Assembly (NCBI RefSeq): GCF_014650775.1
Contig: NZ_BMVP01000019.1
Location: 20,760 to 84,759 of the forward strand
Source: Streptomyces cirratus
GTDB lineage: Bacteria > Actinomycetota > Actinomycetes > Streptomycetales > Streptomycetaceae
Direction of reading: 5' to 3'
Length of the DNA stretch: 64,000 nt
Position numbers and translations under genes: made by a program. Positions 61,402 to 64,000 of the stretch are shown here, piece by piece. The notes below the pieces were generated by a model. The model saw only the letters and a program-made list of their open reading frames with translations, searched no databases and was not told the DNA's origin. The first letter of the stretch is position 1, and the number at the start of each line of letters is the position of its first letter.

Positions 61402-61464
61402 GGCCGCGCCACGGACCCCGGACGTGCCCTCACACGCCGGGCGGCCTGAAAGTCGGCGAGGCGG

Positions 61465-62226
61465 TCAGGCCGAGAGGGCAGGGAGCCGGGACGGGGTCAG
61501 GGCCGCCGCGTCGAAACGGCGGAGCAGGAGGCGGGCCAGTTCAGGGGCCGGGCCGAGGACGGGGGCCACGAGGTCCGCGCCCGCGGCGGCCGCGCCCGCC
61601 GCGATGCGGTCCGGGAGGCGTCCGGGGGCGATGACGTACGGGGCGACGGCCACCCGGCGGACGCCCTCGGCGCGAAGGGTCCGTACGGCGTCCTCCGTAC
61701 GGGGCAGGGAAGCGGAGGCGAACGCAGGCCGCACGGCGCACCAACCGGTGTGCCGCCACTCCCGCGCGATTTCAGCGATCACTGCGATCGCCTCCGGGTC
61801 TGAGGAACCGGCGGACGCGAGCACCACGCCGGTGGTGGCGCGGTCCGCCGGGGCGAGGCCCGCTTCCGCGAGACGCCGCTCCAGGGCGCGGAGCAGCAGC
61901 GGCGACGGGCCGAGGACGTCCGCGACCCGGACCGACAGGCCCGGCAGACGGGTGGCGGCCTCCGCCAGCACCGCCGGGATGTCCGTCTTCGCGTGGAACG
62001 CCCGGGTCAGCAGCAGCGGAAGGGCCACGACCTCCCGTACCCCCGACAGGTGGAGTCGGGACAGCACCTGCGGCACCGTCGGGGCGTTGAAGTCCAAGAA
62101 CGCCGTCTCCACGCGCAGCCCGGGCCGCTGCGCCCGCGCACGCCGGGTGAGGGCGTGCACGGTCGCGGCGTGCCGCGGATCGCGGCTGCCGTGGGCGATG
62201 ACCAACAGGACGGGGGAGCGGAACAC
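61465..62226 (-). CDS. CbiX/SirB-type sirohydrochlorin chelatase family protein
   Basis: 253 residues with two tandem chelatase-like halves. The first has VLLVIAHGSRDPRHAATV (conserved His) and VVALPLLLTRAFHAKTDIP (second His, H79 region); the second half has VVLASAGSSDPEAI and VAVAPYVIAPGRLPDRI, in which the metal His are not conserved. Related enzymes insert Fe2+ into sirohydrochlorin to make siroheme for sulfite/nitrite reductases. It lies 10 bases downstream of an ABC permease on the same strand, as in Streptomyces sulfur-assimilation loci (recalled), so supply of siroheme for sulfite reductase is the likely role. Confidence 0.88.
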   Translation of the reverse strand: MFRSPVLLVIAHGSRDPRHAATVHALTRRARAQRPGLRVETAFLDFNAPTVPQVLSRLHLSGVREVVALPLLLTRAFHAKTDIPAVLAEAATRLPGLSVRVADVLGPSPLLLRALERRLAEAGLAPADRATTGVVLASAGSSDPEAIAVIAEIAREWRHTGWCAVRPAFASASLPRTEDAVRTLRAEGVRRVAVAPYVIAPGRLPDRIAAGAAAAGADLVAPVLGPAPELARLLLRRFDAAALTPSRLPALSA

Positions 62227-62236
62227 GGTACTCAGC

Positions 62237-63127
62237 TCAGCTCTTGACCAGCAGGCCGCGGCTGCGCAGCACCCACCGCTCGATCGGGCTGAAGATCAGC
62301 AGGTCGATGGCGATGCCGACGATGAGGATCAGGATGATCGCGAGGAACACGCCCGGCATGTCGATGTTGTTCCGGCCGTTCTCCAGCAACTGGCCGAGCC
62401 CCAGCCCGAGGTCGGGGGAGGAGGCGATGATCTCGGCGGCCATCAGCGAGCGCCAGGAGAAGGCCCAGCCCTGCTTGAGACCGGCGAGGTAGCCGGGCAG
62501 CGCCGCCGGCATGACCACGTGCCAGGTGCCCCTGAGCCCCGTGGCGCCCAGCGTGCGGCCCGCCCGCAGGAACAGCGGCGGGACCTGGTCGACACCCGAC
62601 ACCAGGCCGTTGGCGATGGACGGCACCGCACCGAGCAGGATGACGGCGTACATCATCGAGTCGTTCAGGCCGAGCCAGATCACCGCCGGCGGCACCCACG
62701 CCACCGAGGGCAGCGACTGGAGCCCCGACAGGATCGGGCCGATGGCGGCGCGGACGAACTTCACCCGCGAGACCAGCAGGCCGAGCGGGGTGCCGATGGC
62801 CAGGGCCAGCAGGAAGCCGAGCAGGCCGCGCGAGACGCTGGTCCACACGACGTCCAGCAGGGTGCCCTTGACCCACATGTCGGCCAGACCGTCCCACACC
62901 GCGGACGGCGACGGCAGCTTGGTCGAGTCGGCGACGTGTGCCGAGACGAGAACCTGCCAGACGACGAGGACCAGGCCGACGGCCACGGCCGGCGGCAGGA
63001 TCTTCTTGAGGAGGACCTCACGGACCGGGGTGCGGTGGGTCTGGACCGCGTCGAGCGCGTCCAGACCGGCCTCCAGACCCGCCAGGTCGTCCCTCTTGGC
63101 CTCGGGGGCGGTGTCAGTGCTGGCCAT
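62237..63127 (-). CDS. ABC transporter permease, SsuC/TauC type
   Basis: 296 residues from ATG 63127, supported by GGGGAG upstream. Six membrane helices of the BPD_transp_1 fold; the EAA loop region reads GWAFSWRSLMAAEII, and LPSVAWVPPAVIWLGLNDSMMYAVI is typical of nitrate/sulfonate/taurine permeases. A long N-terminal cytoplasmic part (about 40 residues) precedes the first helix. It overlaps the ATPase gene by 14 bases and the two are co-translated. Imports a sulfonate, taurine or similar sulfur compound. Confidence 0.93.
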   Translation of the reverse strand: MASTDTAPEAKRDDLAGLEAGLDALDAVQTHRTPVREVLLKKILPPAVAVGLVLVVWQVLVSAHVADSTKLPSPSAVWDGLADMWVKGTLLDVVWTSVSRGLLGFLLALAIGTPLGLLVSRVKFVRAAIGPILSGLQSLPSVAWVPPAVIWLGLNDSMMYAVILLGAVPSIANGLVSGVDQVPPLFLRAGRTLGATGLRGTWHVVMPAALPGYLAGLKQGWAFSWRSLMAAEIIASSPDLGLGLGQLLENGRNNIDMPGVFLAIILILIVGIAIDLLIFSPIERWVLRSRGLLVKS

Positions 63128-63905
63128 GGCGGCGGATCTCCCCACGCAGGTGTTCAGTGATCTCCAGGGACAGCTCCGCGACGTCCGCGTCCTCGATGCG
63201 GCGCGGCTGCGGGATGCCCACGGTCCATTCCTTGGCGACCCGGCCGGGCCGCGAGGACAGCAGGACCACGCGCTGGGCGAGGCGCACGGCCTCGCGGACG
63301 TTGTGCGTGACGAACAGGACGGACAGGCCGGTCTCTTCCCAGATCCGGGTCAGCTCGCCGTGCAGCACGTCGCGGGTGATGGCGTCCAGCGCCGCGAACG
63401 GCTCGTCCATCAGCAGGAGTCGGCTGTCCTGGGCCAGGGCGCGGGCCAGGGCCACGCGCTGGCGCATGCCGCCCGACAGTTCGTGGACGCGCTTGCCGTA
63501 CGCCCCGCCGAGCCGGACCAGCTCCAGCAGCCGCTCCGCCTCCGGCTTGCGGTCGGCCTTGGCGACCCCGCGCAGCCGCAGGGCCAGTTCGATGTTCTTG
63601 CCCGCCGTGAGCCAGGGGAACAGCGCGTGCTCCTGGAACATCAGGGCGGGGCGGCCGGTGGTCTCGATGCTGCCCGCGCTGGGCTCGTCGAGACCGGCGA
63701 CCAGGTTGAGCAGGGTGGACTTGCCACACCCCGACGCCCCCAGGAGGGTGACGAACTCTCCCGGGGCGACATCGAGGCTGATGTCGTCCAGGACGAGCTG
63801 CGGTCCGGCCGGTCCGGGGAAGGACTTCGAGACGTGTTCGATGCGCGCGGCGTGCGTCCGCTCCGCTACCGCGCCCTCGGCAGCCTTGGCAAGTGTGGTG
63901 GCCAT
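63114..63905 (-). CDS. ABC transporter ATP-binding protein, SsuB/TauB type
   Basis: 263 residues from ATG 63905, preceded by AGGAGG with an eight-base spacer. Walker A LLGASGCGKSTLLN, Q-loop MFQEHALFPW, signature LSGGMRQRVALARAL, Walker B LLLMDEPFAALD and switch His in FVTHNVREAV. The FQEHALFPWLT segment is typical of the nitrate/sulfonate/taurine importer group. It energises the permease encoded immediately downstream and pairs with the binding protein whose gene ends upstream at 63940. Confidence 0.95.
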   Translation of the reverse strand: MATTLAKAAEGAVAERTHAARIEHVSKSFPGPAGPQLVLDDISLDVAPGEFVTLLGASGCGKSTLLNLVAGLDEPSAGSIETTGRPALMFQEHALFPWLTAGKNIELALRLRGVAKADRKPEAERLLELVRLGGAYGKRVHELSGGMRQRVALARALAQDSRLLLMDEPFAALDAITRDVLHGELTRIWEETGLSVLFVTHNVREAVRLAQRVVLLSSRPGRVAKEWTVGIPQPRRIEDADVAELSLEITEHLRGEIRRHGQH

Positions 63906-63939
63906 GGTCGTCACCTCCTGGGGGATTCGGGTTACGGGC

Positions 63940-64000
63940 TTACTTGACGCCGAGGCCGGCGTCGGAGACCTCGGGCTTGCCGGCGGCCTTGAGCACCTTG
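63940..64000 (-). CDS. ABC transporter substrate-binding protein, C-terminal end
   Basis: Only the last 19 residues are in the window (KVLKAAGKPEVSDAGLGVK, stop TAA at 63940-63942). Its position 35 bases upstream of the ATPase gene and on the same strand marks it as the binding lipoprotein of the sulfonate-type transporter. The fragment itself has no diagnostic motif. Confidence 0.6.
   Translation of the reverse strand, partial: KVLKAAGKPEVSDAGLGVK

Overview
The window looks like chromosomal DNA of a Streptomyces or very close relative. Support: very high G+C with strong third-position bias, frequent GTG starts, leaderless-looking genes, a sigma-WhiG-type promoter in front of a whiI-like sporulation regulator, the coproporphyrin-type heme pathway (hemE, hemG/cgoX, hemQ), and typical Streptomyces intergenic repeats. 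From memory, gene order resembles the S. coelicolor SCO6011-SCO6096 region; I could not check this. There is no rRNA, CRISPR array, transposase or phage module. One tRNA (His, GUG) is present.

Layout. 1-4460: end of a sugar ABC permease, dxs (isoprenoid precursors), an amino-acid permease. 4493-15908: cell-envelope region. A LytR-CpsA-Psr ligase gene diverges from a degenerate PIG-L/beta-propeller protein. It is followed by a five-gene translationally coupled run: CDP-alcohol phosphatidyltransferase, a three-module glycosyl/poly(alditol-phosphate) transferase, an SGNH esterase, a small Ig-like protein and a phosphodiester-glycosidase lipoprotein. Together they look like a system that builds, edits and attaches a phosphate-linked wall glycopolymer. 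16001-22548 (minus): fadB-fadA beta-oxidation pair, RNase D, whiI, a DUF3000 protein. 22640-27773: heme genes hemE, hemG, hemQ around an FAD disulfide reductase, with a MITE-like element fused to the end of hemE.

27887-32973 (minus): a secreted TAP-like hydrolase, a TIGR04222-like membrane protein with a repetitive Cys/Ser/Gly tail, a DUF692 enzyme fused to what looks like a DUF2063-type partner domain, and a Pth2-like protein. The tail/enzyme pair is the strongest candidate for an undescribed system: a possible peptide- or protein-modifying cassette related to methanobactin/bufferin/3-thiaGlu DUF692 enzymes.

33045-43713: AIM24 protein, CE4 lipoprotein, ppk2, OsmC, ZapE-like ATPase, RibD-like reductase, murC, msrB, a Tat-exported phospholipase C, tRNA-His. 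43787-54778: CTP-synthase-like amidotransferase homologue with a 15-bp minisatellite tail, LysR regulator, and the three enzymes that turn glycogen into trehalose (treZ, treY, glgX) interleaved with FHA, GNAT, M14 and small unknown genes. 55064-61329: HEPN-family protein next to a DEDDh exonuclease, an aminoglycoside-phosphotransferase-like kinase, an antibiotic-type glycosyltransferase under a clear palindromic operator, DUF1697, and a PanE-like reductase. 61465-64000 (minus): CbiX-type chelatase and a SsuABC/TauABC-type ABC transporter, probably the edge of a sulfur assimilation locus.
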